Positions 52,642-60,161 of a stretch of DNA of 64,000 bases are shown here, one piece after another (position 1 is the first letter of the stretch; every line of letters begins with the position of its first letter). The notes below the pieces were generated by a model, which saw nothing but the letters and a program-made list of their open reading frames with translations, ran no database searches and was not told the DNA's origin. The position numbers and the translations under genes were made by a program. The DNA is from Chelatococcus reniformis (GTDB lineage: Bacteria > Pseudomonadota > Alphaproteobacteria > Rhizobiales > Beijerinckiaceae): positions 124,001 through 188,000 of the forward strand of contig NZ_BMGG01000001.1 in assembly GCF_014640075.1 (NCBI RefSeq), written 5' to 3'.

Positions 52642-52690
52642 TCACCTCTCCACCCTATTGTGGATGGGATCATAGGCACCGCGAGGATGA

Positions 52691-52730
52691 AATTGCAATT
52701 AGGCTAAAACTATGAGCAAAGAATTTTAGC
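52691..52730. promoter_or_regulatory. Dyad cluster between hyuA and the XRE-cupin regulator
   Basis: Two symmetric elements lie in the AT-rich middle of the divergent gap: AATTGCAATT (52691-52700), a perfect 10-base palindrome, and GCTAAAA (52703-52709) with TTTTAGC (52724-52730), a perfect inverted repeat with a 14-base spacer. They are natural candidates for the regulator's operator. Confidence 0.6.
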
Positions 52731-52772
52731 AAGGCTGCCAACATCAGGGGCAGCACGGGGAATCCCGAGCCA

Positions 52773-53369
52773 ATGGCGAAACAAGCGCGCACACCCCCCG
52801 ACGCGGCGGATCCGGAGCGACCCAACGAGATGGGCCGCAAGCTCAGAATGCGCCGGGCGATCAAAGGCCTGTCGCTGCAGGAGGTGGCCGAGCGCGCGGA
52901 GATCTCGGTCGGTTTGCTCAGCCAGATCGAGCGCGGCGTTACCACCCCGTCGCTGAAATCCCTGCGCCAAATTTGTGCGGCCCTGGCCATGCCGATCGGC
53001 TGGCTGTTCGATCTGGCCGAGGCCGAGCACGACGACGTCGTGGTGCGCGCCTCGGCGCGCCGGACCTTGGACCTGGGCCCCAAGGGCATGCGCAAGGAGC
53101 TGCTGTCGCCGGACGCGGTGCCCGGCATCCAGATGATCCGGATCGTCATCCGCCCAGGAGGCGCCTCTGGCGAGCCCTACAACAACCCGGCCGGCACCAA
53201 GTGCGGCACGGTTCTGGCGGGCACGCTTGGACTGGAGGTCGACGGCCAGGACTATATTCTGGAGACGGGCGACTCCTTCGCCTTCGCGGCGACCCAGATG
53301 CACCGCTTCTGGTGCGTCGGCGATCAGACGGTCGACCTGATCTGGGTGGTCACGCCGGCGATCTATTGA
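52773..53369 (+). CDS. XRE-family regulator with C-terminal cupin
   Basis: A 198-residue regulator. Residues about 23-77 are an XRE helix-turn-helix (RRAIKGLSLQEVAERAEISVGLLSQIERGVTTPSLKSLRQI), and residues about 105-195 a small cupin (PYNNPAGTKCGTVLAGTLGLEVDGQDYILETGDSFAFAATQMHRF). Such proteins often repress amine or amino-acid catabolic operons and bind the pathway inducer in the cupin. It is divergent from hyuA; the inducer is probably the imported compound or a product. The start ATG at 52773 precedes a basic, acid-free leader. Confidence 0.9.
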   Translation: MAKQARTPPDAADPERPNEMGRKLRMRRAIKGLSLQEVAERAEISVGLLSQIERGVTTPSLKSLRQICAALAMPIGWLFDLAEAEHDDVVVRASARRTLDLGPKGMRKELLSPDAVPGIQMIRIVIRPGGASGEPYNNPAGTKCGTVLAGTLGLEVDGQDYILETGDSFAFAATQMHRFWCVGDQTVDLIWVVTPAIY

Positions 53370-53575
53370 GCGCTGCCCGATACGGTGGAGGCACCGATCG
53401 GCGAAAAGCCCTCAAATTCAACCAGATCCCGATACTATCGCCATGTCCATGGGCCGCGGATCGGCTGCAGCAGCGGCCTGCGCGACACCGCCCGGGGCGT
53501 CGCGCCGGTGACCCGCTGCTACCGCTATCGGTAGAAAAGCCGCGAAGCGTGGAGAGCGGCGGCCCCAAGAGGTGC

Positions 53576-53615
53576 GCGTCGGCAGCCGCAGCCAACCGGA
53601 CGCGGCTGCCGACGC
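53576..53615. terminator. Perfect 14-base-pair hairpin
   Basis: GCGTCGGCAGCCGC (53576-53589) pairs perfectly with GCGGCTGCCGACGC (53602-53615) around a 12-base loop. No U-tract follows. It lies about 200 bases past the regulator stop and 190 before the end of the zeta gene. Confidence 0.55.
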
Positions 53616-53655
53616 CCGTAAGGGGTTCCGATCCGCGTGGAAGAGCCGATGACAC

Positions 53656-53671
53656 GGGGCCCTGGCCCCGG
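53656..53671. terminator. Compact GC hairpin
   Basis: CGGGGCC-CT-GGCCCCG, a 7-base stem with a minimal 2-base loop, 40 bases beyond the longer hairpin. It has no U-tract, so a termination role is uncertain. Confidence 0.35.
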
Positions 53672-53802
53672 CACGGCGCAGCCTCGACGATTGCCCGGAT
53701 GGCGCCTGCGCCCGCGGCCGGGTGACGCCCGGCCAAGCGTTAGAAGCAGCGGACCATTGGGGGATCGCCGCGCGCGTGCCGTGACGCGGCCGCGATAAGT
53801 GC

Positions 53803-54123
53803 CTACTGGGCCTTCACCTCGAGCACGGCCTGGGCCAGGAACTCGTCCATTGTGCGCCGGATCTGGTGGTCGGACTGCTCGATGCCGGCCGCATCGAAAT
53901 CCTTGCGCACCTTGCGGAACACGTCGTCGTCGCCGGCCTCCTCGAAGTCGGCCATGACCACCGCCTTGGCGTATTCGGCAGCGTCGGCACCGGTCTTGCC
54001 GAGCTTGTGCGCCGCCCACTCGCCGAGCATCCGGTTGCGGCGCGCCATCGCCTTGAACCGCAGTTCCTCGTCCAGAGCGAACCTGCGCTCGAAGCCCTCC
54101 TCGCGCTTGTCGAACGTCGTCAC
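53803..54123 (-). CDS. F1-ATPase inhibitor zeta subunit (DUF1476)
   Basis: A 106-residue small helical protein. The start is a GTG at 54123 with GGAGGGAG upstream, giving the family opening TTFDKREEGFERRFALDEELRFKAMARRN. The segments LGEWAAHKLGKTGADAAEYAKAVVMADFEEAGDDDVFRKVRKDFDAAG and QSDHQIRRTMDEFLAQA are those of the zeta subunit that blocks reverse ATP hydrolysis by the F1 motor in alphaproteobacteria such as Paracoccus. It is the typical neighbour of purC in Hyphomicrobiales and is transcribed away from it. Confidence 0.93.
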   Translation of the reverse strand: MTTFDKREEGFERRFALDEELRFKAMARRNRMLGEWAAHKLGKTGADAAEYAKAVVMADFEEAGDDDVFRKVRKDFDAAGIEQSDHQIRRTMDEFLAQAVLEVKAQ

Positions 54124-54282
54124 CGTTGTCTCCCTCCGTGTTCGGCCCCGAGCGATATAGAGGCCCGCGGGGGCGAAGACCAGTGCGGCCCCCGCGGATT
54201 CGGCGGCGCGTCCGAAGCACGCATCGTCGCGGCCGGGTGTAGCGGACGCGGCCACACCCCACATTGTGCTTCGCCCCCCGAT

Positions 54283-54315
54283 CAGCTAGGTTGGCTCGTG
54301 CGGGTGGCCTAGCTG
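54283..54315. promoter_or_regulatory. purC leader hairpin
   Basis: CAGCTAGG (54283-54290) and CCTAGCTG (54308-54315) are perfect complements with a 17-base spacer, 50 bases upstream of the purC start. It could be an operator or an mRNA leader structure. It does not match the purine riboswitch consensus as far as I can see. Confidence 0.5.
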
Positions 54316-54365
54316 CTGAAGCCCGCCAGCCGCGGACTTGATCTCTTAAGGAACCACGGCAACCC

Positions 54366-55163
54366 ATGGATTTCCTGAAAACACGGTATACGCCGATGAA
54401 CCGTCGCCGTCGTATCTACGAAGGCAAGGCGAAAGTGCTCTATGAGGGCCCCGAGCCAGGCACGTTGATCCAACACTTCAAGGACGATGCCACCGCCTTC
54501 AACGCCAAAAAACACGAAGTCATCGACGGTAAGGGCGTCCTCAACAACCGCATCTCCGAGTATGTCTTTCAGAACCTGAACGACATCGGAGTGCCGACGC
54601 ACTTCATCAAGCGGCTCAACATGCGCGAGCAGTTGATTCGCGAGGTCGAGATCATCCCGCTGGAGGTGGTGGTGCGCAACGTCGCGGCCGGCTCCCTGTC
54701 GCAGCGCCTCGGCATCGAGGAGGGCACGCAGTTGCCCCGGTCGATCATCGAGTTCTACTACAAGAACGATGCCCTGAACGACCCGATGGTGTCGGAAGAG
54801 CACATCACCGCCTTTGGCTGGGCGAATCCGCAGGAAATCGACGACATCATGGCGCTCGCCATTCGCGTCAACGACTTCCTGTCGGGCCTCTTCCTGGGCG
54901 CCGGCATCCGCCTCGTCGACTTCAAAATGGAGACCGGGCGGCTCTGGGAAGGCGACATGATGCGCATCGTGGTCGCCGACGAGATCTCGCCGGACTCCTG
55001 CCGTCTCTGGGACATCAAGTCCGCGGACAAGCTGGACAAGGATCGCTTCCGTCGTGACCTCGGCGGGCTGATCGAGGCCTATTCGGAAGTGGCGCGCCGG
55101 CTCGGCATCCTGGGCGAGAACGAGAACCCGGCCGCCGGCGGCCCCCGGCTGGTTCAGCCGTAA
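54366..55163 (+). CDS. purC: Phosphoribosylaminoimidazole-succinocarboxamide synthase
   Basis: A 265-residue SAICAR synthase, step 7 of purine synthesis, joining aspartate to CAIR with ATP. The core [53 protein letters not shown] and [12 protein letters not shown] is canonical. The start at 54366 is preferred because AAGGAA lies upstream; ATG 54396 ([11 protein letters not shown]) is the start seen in many relatives and cannot be excluded. It is followed by a hairpin terminator, so it is not co-transcribed with purS, which lies 2.9 kb downstream. Confidence 0.96.
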   Translation: MDFLKTRYTPMNRRRRIYEGKAKVLYEGPEPGTLIQHFKDDATAFNAKKHEVIDGKGVLNNRISEYVFQNLNDIGVPTHFIKRLNMREQLIREVEIIPLEVVVRNVAAGSLSQRLGIEEGTQLPRSIIEFYYKNDALNDPMVSEEHITAFGWANPQEIDDIMALAIRVNDFLSGLFLGAGIRLVDFKMETGRLWEGDMMRIVVADEISPDSCRLWDIKSADKLDKDRFRRDLGGLIEAYSEVARRLGILGENENPAAGGPRLVQP

Positions 55164-55171
55164 GGGCGGGA

Positions 55172-55198
55172 CCGGAGGGGCGCAAAAGCCCCCCTTTG
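55172..55198 (+). terminator. purC terminator
   Basis: GGGGC-GCAAAA-GCCCC stem-loop followed by CCCTTTG, 9 bases or more after the purC stop. The U-tract is short. Confidence 0.6.
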
Positions 55199-55209
55199 TC
55201 CCATCGACC

Positions 55210-55322
55210 GTCATGGGGCCGGGCTTGACCCGGCCATCCATCCGCCGGCAAGCGCGCCCATGACCGGCCCGCGGGCTGCTCTTTTTGCGACGACGGATCG
55301 CCGGATCAAGACCGGCCATGAC
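55210..55322. repeat. Palindromic intergenic repeat element
   Basis: The left half (from 55210, containing GGCCGGGCTTGACCCGGCC) and the right half (55295-55322, GCCGGATCAAGACCGGCC) are imperfect reverse complements about 52 bases apart. This two-armed structure is a known kind of dispersed repeat in Hyphomicrobiales. A half copy occurs at 63133-63167. The rest of the 348-base gap to 55511 has no supported gene. Confidence 0.65.
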
Positions 55323-55511
55323 GCCTTGACCTCTGCGATCACCGCGATGACAGGCGCCGGCCCACGGGGCGGCCGCAAACCGATCACGTCGGCGTCAGCG
55401 GCGCGTGGCGGCGGCCTTTCGGCTTTCGGCCGGCCCAGCTCATGCGTATAGAGCTATCCGCAGCGGCGCCGCCTCGAGACCTTCAATCCTTGCGCCGACC
55501 ACGGGCAAGCG

Positions 55512-56093
55512 ATGTTTCGACGCCTCTATGATTGGACACTGAGCCTGGCCGGTCGGCCTGGCGCCACGTGGGCGCTAGGCGCCGTGTCGTTCGCCGAGAG
55601 CTCGTTCTTTCCCATCCCACCGGACGTTCTGCTGGTGCCAATGTCCCTGTCGCGCCCGGACAAGGCTTGGTTCTACGCCGGCGTTTGCACCGTCGCCTCG
55701 GTCCTCGGCGGCTTGTTGGGATATGCGATCGGCGCATTGCTGTTCGATTCGCTGGGCCATTGGCTCATTCGTGCGTATGGGCTATCCGACGGCTTGGAGG
55801 CGTTCCGGCATTCCTACGCGGAATACGGGCATTGGATTATCCTGATCAAGGGCGTCACGCCGATCCCCTATAAGCTGGTGACAATCGCTTCCGGCTTTGC
55901 GGGCTATAGCCTGTTCTGGTTCGTGGTGCTCTCGGTGATCACCCGGGGCATCCGCTTCGCCATACTGGCCGGAGCCATGCACTACTTCGCCGAGCCGATC
56001 CGTCGGGTGATGGAGCGGCACTTCGGTCTCGTCATGGGCCTCGTGCTGGGGTTCGTCGTGATCGGCTTCGGGCTCGCCAAGCTGGCGTTTTGA
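55512..56093 (+). CDS. YqaA/DedA-family membrane protein
   Basis: A 193-residue inner-membrane protein of the DedA/YqaA group. The N-terminal WALGAVSFAESSFFPIPPDVLLVPMSLSRP matches the YqaA subgroup, which has F-P-I-P-P-D-V-L in place of the DedA E-x-x-x-P-G-E, and HWIILIKGVTPIPYKLVTIASGFAGYSLFWFV is the conserved second re-entrant region. Likely involved in lipid transport. It lies 13 bases before dsbB and is probably co-transcribed with it, a frequent pairing in related genomes. Confidence 0.9.
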   Translation: MFRRLYDWTLSLAGRPGATWALGAVSFAESSFFPIPPDVLLVPMSLSRPDKAWFYAGVCTVASVLGGLLGYAIGALLFDSLGHWLIRAYGLSDGLEAFRHSYAEYGHWIILIKGVTPIPYKLVTIASGFAGYSLFWFVVLSVITRGIRFAILAGAMHYFAEPIRRVMERHFGLVMGLVLGFVVIGFGLAKLAF

Positions 56094-56106
56094 GGACCAT
56101 CGTCGC

Positions 56107-56622
56107 GTGACCACGCCTTTCGACATCCCGCGGACCGCAGCCATGCTGGTGTGTGCCGGGGCTGTCGCGACCATCACCGCCGTCTTCGTGTTCCAGTATG
56201 GGCTGGGCTACCAGCCATGCCAGCTCTGCTACTATCAGCGCCTCCCCTACTATGTGGGTATTCCGCTGGCGCTTATCGCGGCGGGCCTGCCCCGGGCACA
56301 GGCGCGAGCCCGAGCGATCGCGCTGGGACTGCTGGCCCTGGTCTTCCTGGTGAGCGCAGGGCTCGCCATCCATCACGCCGGCGTGGAGTGGAAATGGTGG
56401 GCCGGCCCGGCCGGCTGCGCCGCAGCCGCCGACCAGAGCGGCTCGATCGATGATTTCATGAAGCAACTCAACAGCGTGCGCGTGGTGAGTTGCACCGACG
56501 CCGCCTGGCGCTTCCTGGGCCTGTCGATGGCCGGCTGGAACGCTGTGGTGTCGCTGATCCTGGCCGCCATTGCCTTCCTCGGCGCGCGCCGCCCGGCCGC
56601 CGTGCGAGGCTTGCCGCGTTGA
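56107..56622 (+). CDS. dsbB: Disulfide bond formation protein DsbB
   Basis: A 171-residue four-helix membrane protein that reoxidises DsbA and passes electrons to quinone. The first redox pair is Cys38-Cys41 (CQLCYYQR) in the first periplasmic loop; the second is Cys104 and Cys129 in the larger loop (VVSCTDAAW). The GTG start at 56107 is 13 bases after the YqaA stop. It sits in a run of export-related membrane genes, upstream of the MFS transporter. Confidence 0.92.
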   Translation: MTTPFDIPRTAAMLVCAGAVATITAVFVFQYGLGYQPCQLCYYQRLPYYVGIPLALIAAGLPRAQARARAIALGLLALVFLVSAGLAIHHAGVEWKWWAGPAGCAAAADQSGSIDDFMKQLNSVRVVSCTDAAWRFLGLSMAGWNAVVSLILAAIAFLGARRPAAVRGLPR

Positions 56623-56657
56623 CGGCGTTCTGGCGGGCCACCGCTCCCGCCCAGCCC

Positions 56658-57962
56658 ATGAGCATGATGCGCACCGCCTGGACCGGCGCCATGGTGGTCA
56701 TGCTGGGGCCGATCAGCCTGTCGCTCTACACGCCGGCGCTGCCTGCCATGGTGCATGCCTTCGACACCACGCCGGCCGCCATCAAGCTGACGCTCACGGT
56801 GTATTTCTGCGGCTTCGCCTTCGCCCAGCTCGCCTGCGGCCCCCTGTCGGACGCCTATGGACGGCGGCCGGTCGGCCTGAGCTTCTTTGCCATCTACCTC
56901 GTCGGCAGCGTCGTCGCGGCCTGCTCGCCGACCCTCGAGTGGCTGCTGGCGGGCCGCGCTCTTCAAGGCATCGGCGCCGCCGCCGGCATCGCCACCTCCC
57001 GGGCCATGGTGCGCGACCAGTATTCGGGCCAGCAGTCGGCCCGCATCATGAACCTGATCGGCATCATGCTGGCCGTCGGGCCGGCGATCTCGCCATCGCT
57101 CGGCGGCCTCATCCTGGCGACCGTCGGCTGGCAGGCGATCTTCTTCCTGATGGTCGTCTATGGCCTCGTGGTGATGGTGCTGGTCGGCTTCCTGACGCCG
57201 GAGACCAACCGCCACATCAACCGCGCCCTGGCCAAGCCCCGCCACGTCATCGCCAGTTACCGCACGCTGCTCGCCGACCGGCGCTTCATCGGCCCCTCGC
57301 TGCTCATGGCGATCTCGCCGGGCGGCCTCTACACGCTCGCGGCCATGCTGCCCTTCGTCATGATCGAGCGCGTCGGGCTGACGCCGACCCAGTTCGGCCT
57401 CGGCATGCTCGCGCAGACCGGCTCGTACCTGACCGGGGCGGCCATCGCCGGCGTCATGCTGCGACGCGTCGACGCCATGAGGCTCATCCCGTTCGGCCTG
57501 ACCATGGTGGCGCTGGCCGGCCTCGGCTTCGGCATCGGCCTGCACTTCTGGCCGCCATCCTTCGTCAGCGTTATGGGGCCGGTGGCGCTCTGGGCCTTCG
57601 GCAACGCCTTCATCATGCCGGGCACCACGGCAGGTGCGCTGGCGCCGTTCCCGCACATCGCCGGCGCGGCCTCGGCGCTCACCGGCTTCATGCAGATCGG
57701 CGGCGGGCTCTTCGGCACGGCCGCCGCGGCGCTGCTGTTTGCCGATCCGTTCCAGGCCATCACCATCATCATGGCGGTGATGGCGTCCGTGGCGGTCGTC
57801 GTCTATTTCACCTTGATTCACACCTCGGGCCCGGCAGCCCGGCTGATGCCGGCGGTCAAGCCGGAGGATATCGAGGTGGCTGTCGACCCCGCCGGCATCG
57901 TCGGCGCCGGTGCGGCGGAGATCGAGACCATCACGTCCGCCCGCCAGGGCCGCCGGGCCTGA
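56658..57962 (+). CDS. MFS transporter, Bcr/CflA drug-resistance family
   Basis: A 434-residue 12-helix exporter. The opening LGPISLSLYTPALPAMVHAFDTT and CGPLSDAYGRRPV (MFS motif A) match the Bcr/CflA group (bicyclomycin, chloramphenicol and sulfathiazole exporters). ATG 56658 is used as start; a TTG at 56619 that overlaps the dsbB stop and has GAGG nine bases upstream would add 13 residues and is a real alternative. The C-terminal tail of about 50 residues is variable. It may form an operon with YqaA and dsbB. Confidence 0.9.
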   Translation: MSMMRTAWTGAMVVMLGPISLSLYTPALPAMVHAFDTTPAAIKLTLTVYFCGFAFAQLACGPLSDAYGRRPVGLSFFAIYLVGSVVAACSPTLEWLLAGRALQGIGAAAGIATSRAMVRDQYSGQQSARIMNLIGIMLAVGPAISPSLGGLILATVGWQAIFFLMVVYGLVVMVLVGFLTPETNRHINRALAKPRHVIASYRTLLADRRFIGPSLLMAISPGGLYTLAAMLPFVMIERVGLTPTQFGLGMLAQTGSYLTGAAIAGVMLRRVDAMRLIPFGLTMVALAGLGFGIGLHFWPPSFVSVMGPVALWAFGNAFIMPGTTAGALAPFPHIAGAASALTGFMQIGGGLFGTAAAALLFADPFQAITIIMAVMASVAVVVYFTLIHTSGPAARLMPAVKPEDIEVAVDPAGIVGAGAAEIETITSARQGRRA

Positions 57963-58044
57963 ACTTTACCGACGCGGCCGTTGCCCGTCGGCTCAAGAGC
58001 GGGTAATGCGGAACAATTCCACCAGACCCAGCCCGGAGCGCCCC

Positions 58045-58287
58045 ATGAAGGCCCGTGTGACCGTCACCCTGAAGAACGGCGTGCTCGATCCGCAGGGCAA
58101 GGCGATCGAGGGGGCGCTGGCCTCGCTCGGCGTACCCGGCGTCGCCGGTGTCCGGCAGGGCAAGGTGTTCGACATCGACCTCACCCACAGCCAGGCCGGC
58201 GAGGCGGAGGCCGCCCTGAAGGAGGCCTGCGAGAAGCTGCTGGCCAACACGGTGATCGAGAACTACCGCATCGAGCTCGTGGCCTGA
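58045..58287 (+). CDS. purS: Phosphoribosylformylglycinamidine synthase subunit PurS
   Basis: An 80-residue PurS, the small bridging subunit of the FGAM synthase complex with PurQ and PurL. The sequence KARVTVTLKNGVLDPQGKAIEGALASLG and VRQGKVFDIDL is canonical. The start ATG at 58045 has CGGAG upstream. PurS normally abuts PurQ; here an esterase gene is inserted between them. With a short (741-residue) PurL, PurS is required for activity. Confidence 0.95.
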   Translation: MKARVTVTLKNGVLDPQGKAIEGALASLGVPGVAGVRQGKVFDIDLTHSQAGEAEAALKEACEKLLANTVIENYRIELVA

Positions 58288-58355
58288 GTGCCGCGGCTCC
58301 TGCTGGAGCGCCGGGCCCGGCCCATCCGCCCCGTGCGACGATTGAGAGGCACGCC

Positions 58356-59309
58356 ATGCTCGACCCCGAGGCGCAGACCGTCCTCGATCTGATCAAAGCC
58401 GCCGGGCGGCCGCCGATCACCGCGCTCGCACCGGCAGACGCCCGCCAAGTCTACCGCAATTCGCGCCGGGCACTCACCCCCGACTCGCCGGACGTCGCCT
58501 TCGTCGAGGACCTGGAGATCCCAGGTCCGCGCGGCGCCATCGCGCTGCGCCACTACCGCGGTATCGGCACCCGTCCCGGCATGCGGCTGCCGTGTCTCGT
58601 CTTCATGCACGGCGGGGGCTGGGTGATCGGCGACCTCGACACGCACGATTACGTCTGTCGCAAGCTCGCCAACGCGGCCGCCTGCGCCGTGGTCTCCGTC
58701 GACTACCGCCTGGCGCCGGAACACGTCTTCCCGGCCGCGGTCGAGGATTGCGTCGCCGCCGTCCGCCACGTGGCCGCCGCCGCAGCCGACCTCGGCATCG
58801 ACGCCGGTCGGCTCGCGGTCGGCGGCGACAGTGCGGGCGGCAACCTGGCGGCGGTCATGGCGCACCTGGCGCGCGACGGCGAGCTGCCGCCGTTGGCCTT
58901 CCAGCTGCTGATCTATCCGGCCACCGACATGGCCATGCGCCACCCCTCGCACGCGCTGCCGCTCGCCGGATTTCCGTTGGAGGGATCGACGGCGCGCTGG
59001 TTCGCCCGCAACTACATGGGCGAGAGCGGCGATGTCGGCCATTGGTGGGCCTCGCCGCTCAAGGCGCCGCGCTTCGGCGGCCTCGCCCAGGCCTTCGTGC
59101 TCACCGCCGGCTACGATCCGCTGGTCGACGAGGGCCGCGATTACGCCGCCGCGCTCGAAAAGGCGGGCGTGCAGGTGGCATATCTGCACATGAGTGACCA
59201 GATGCATGGCTTCATCACCATGTCGAAGCTCATCCGCAGCGCGGAGACCGCACTGGACATCATGGGCCTGGCGCTGGCCCGCGCCCTGGAGCCTTCTGCA
59301 ACCGGATGA
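58356..59309 (+). CDS. Alpha/beta hydrolase, hormone-sensitive-lipase family esterase
   Basis: A 317-residue esterase of family IV. The oxyanion motif HGGGW is at residues 85-89, the nucleophile Ser159 in GGDSAGG, and the acid and histidine of the triad in YDPLVDEG and DQMHGF. Members hydrolyse short-chain esters; the natural substrate is unknown. It lies inside the purS-purQ interval in the same direction, an unusual position for a metabolic outsider. It is followed by palindromes of a dispersed repeat. Confidence 0.93.
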   Translation: MLDPEAQTVLDLIKAAGRPPITALAPADARQVYRNSRRALTPDSPDVAFVEDLEIPGPRGAIALRHYRGIGTRPGMRLPCLVFMHGGGWVIGDLDTHDYVCRKLANAAACAVVSVDYRLAPEHVFPAAVEDCVAAVRHVAAAAADLGIDAGRLAVGGDSAGGNLAAVMAHLARDGELPPLAFQLLIYPATDMAMRHPSHALPLAGFPLEGSTARWFARNYMGESGDVGHWWASPLKAPRFGGLAQAFVLTAGYDPLVDEGRDYAAALEKAGVQVAYLHMSDQMHGFITMSKLIRSAETALDIMGLALARALEPSATG

Positions 59310-59385
59310 GATCATCCGGTCGCGAAGACATGCTCCACGTTTTTTAAGTCTGGAGCGCTCCGAGATCGGTGGATCCACCCGATCA
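59301..59385. repeat. Palindrome cluster downstream of the esterase
   Basis: Four symmetric elements follow one another: ACCGGATGA-GA-TCATCCGGT minus its outer bases (59302-59319, overlapping the esterase stop), GCTCCA/TGGAGC (59332-59356), GGAGCGCTCC (59352-59361) and GATCGG/CCGATC (59364 onward). This looks like a compact intergenic mobile or repeat element. Confidence 0.5.
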
Positions 59386-59426
59386 CGGACGCCCTTGCAT
59401 CGACCTGAAGGTCGCCGGAGTACCCG

Positions 59427-60125
59427 ATGAAATCGGCCGTCGTCATCTTCCCCGGATCCAACCGCGAGCGCGATGTCGCGCGCGCGCTGAAGGATGCCGC
59501 CGGCTCGACACCGGCCATGCTCTGGCACGGCGAGCAGGCGCTACCGTCCGGCACCGATCTGGTGGTACTGCCCGGCGGCTTCAGCTACGGCGACTATCTG
59601 CGCTGCGGCGCCATCGCCGCGCGCGCCCCGATCATGGACGCGGTCAGGGCCCACGCGGCGCGCGGGGGCCTGGTGCTCGGCATCTGCAACGGCTTCCAGA
59701 TCCTGTGCGAATCGCAGCTGTTGCCGGGCGTGCTGATGCGCAACGCCCAGCTGCGCTTCGTCTGCCGGCGCCAGCACCTGCGCGTGGAGCGCAACGACAC
59801 GGCCTTCACCGGCCGCTACCTACCGGGCGCCGTCATCGACGTGTGCGTGGCCCACGGCGAGGGCAGCTATGCCGCCGACACCGACACGATCCACCGCCTG
59901 GAGAGCGAGGGCCGCGTCGCCTTCCGCTACTGCGACGCTGCCGGCGAGCTGACGCCCGCCTCCAACTGCAACGGCTCGGTCAACGCCATCGCCGGCATCT
60001 ACTCGCAGGGTGGCAACGTGCTCGGCCTGATGCCCCATCCGGAGAACCTGATCGACGACCTCGTCGGCGGCACCGATGGGCGCGGCCTCTTTGAAAGCCT
60101 CGCTGAGGCGCGCCGCGCCGCCTGA
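59427..60125 (+). CDS. purQ: Phosphoribosylformylglycinamidine synthase subunit PurQ
   Basis: A 232-residue class I glutamine amidotransferase. The nucleophile is Cys87 in GICNGFQIL, with the His/Glu pair in GLMPHPENL near the C-terminus; the opening SAVVIFPGSNRERDVARAL matches PurQ. It hydrolyses glutamine and delivers ammonia to PurL. The start at 59427 is 117 bases after the esterase, behind the palindrome cluster. It is 36 bases upstream of purL and probably co-transcribed with it. Confidence 0.95.
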   Translation: MKSAVVIFPGSNRERDVARALKDAAGSTPAMLWHGEQALPSGTDLVVLPGGFSYGDYLRCGAIAARAPIMDAVRAHAARGGLVLGICNGFQILCESQLLPGVLMRNAQLRFVCRRQHLRVERNDTAFTGRYLPGAVIDVCVAHGEGSYAADTDTIHRLESEGRVAFRYCDAAGELTPASNCNGSVNAIAGIYSQGGNVLGLMPHPENLIDDLVGGTDGRGLFESLAEARRAA

Positions 60126-60161
60126 GCACCGCCCTCCCCGCTTGCCTCACGACGAAGAACG

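Larger units (their letters stand above)
53370..53802. other. Intergenic region with two strong hairpins
   Basis: 433 bases between the XRE-cupin gene and the zeta subunit gene. No coding sequence is supported. It contains the two perfect hairpins listed separately, which may terminate the plus-strand transcript or belong to a small RNA. Confidence 0.5.

Noticed and set aside
48532-52707. A 1391-codon open frame on the plus strand opposite hyuB and hyuA
   Set aside because: It is an antisense by-product of GC-rich codon usage. Its product is repetitive in R, D, A and G with no domain, while the minus strand encodes two textbook proteins.
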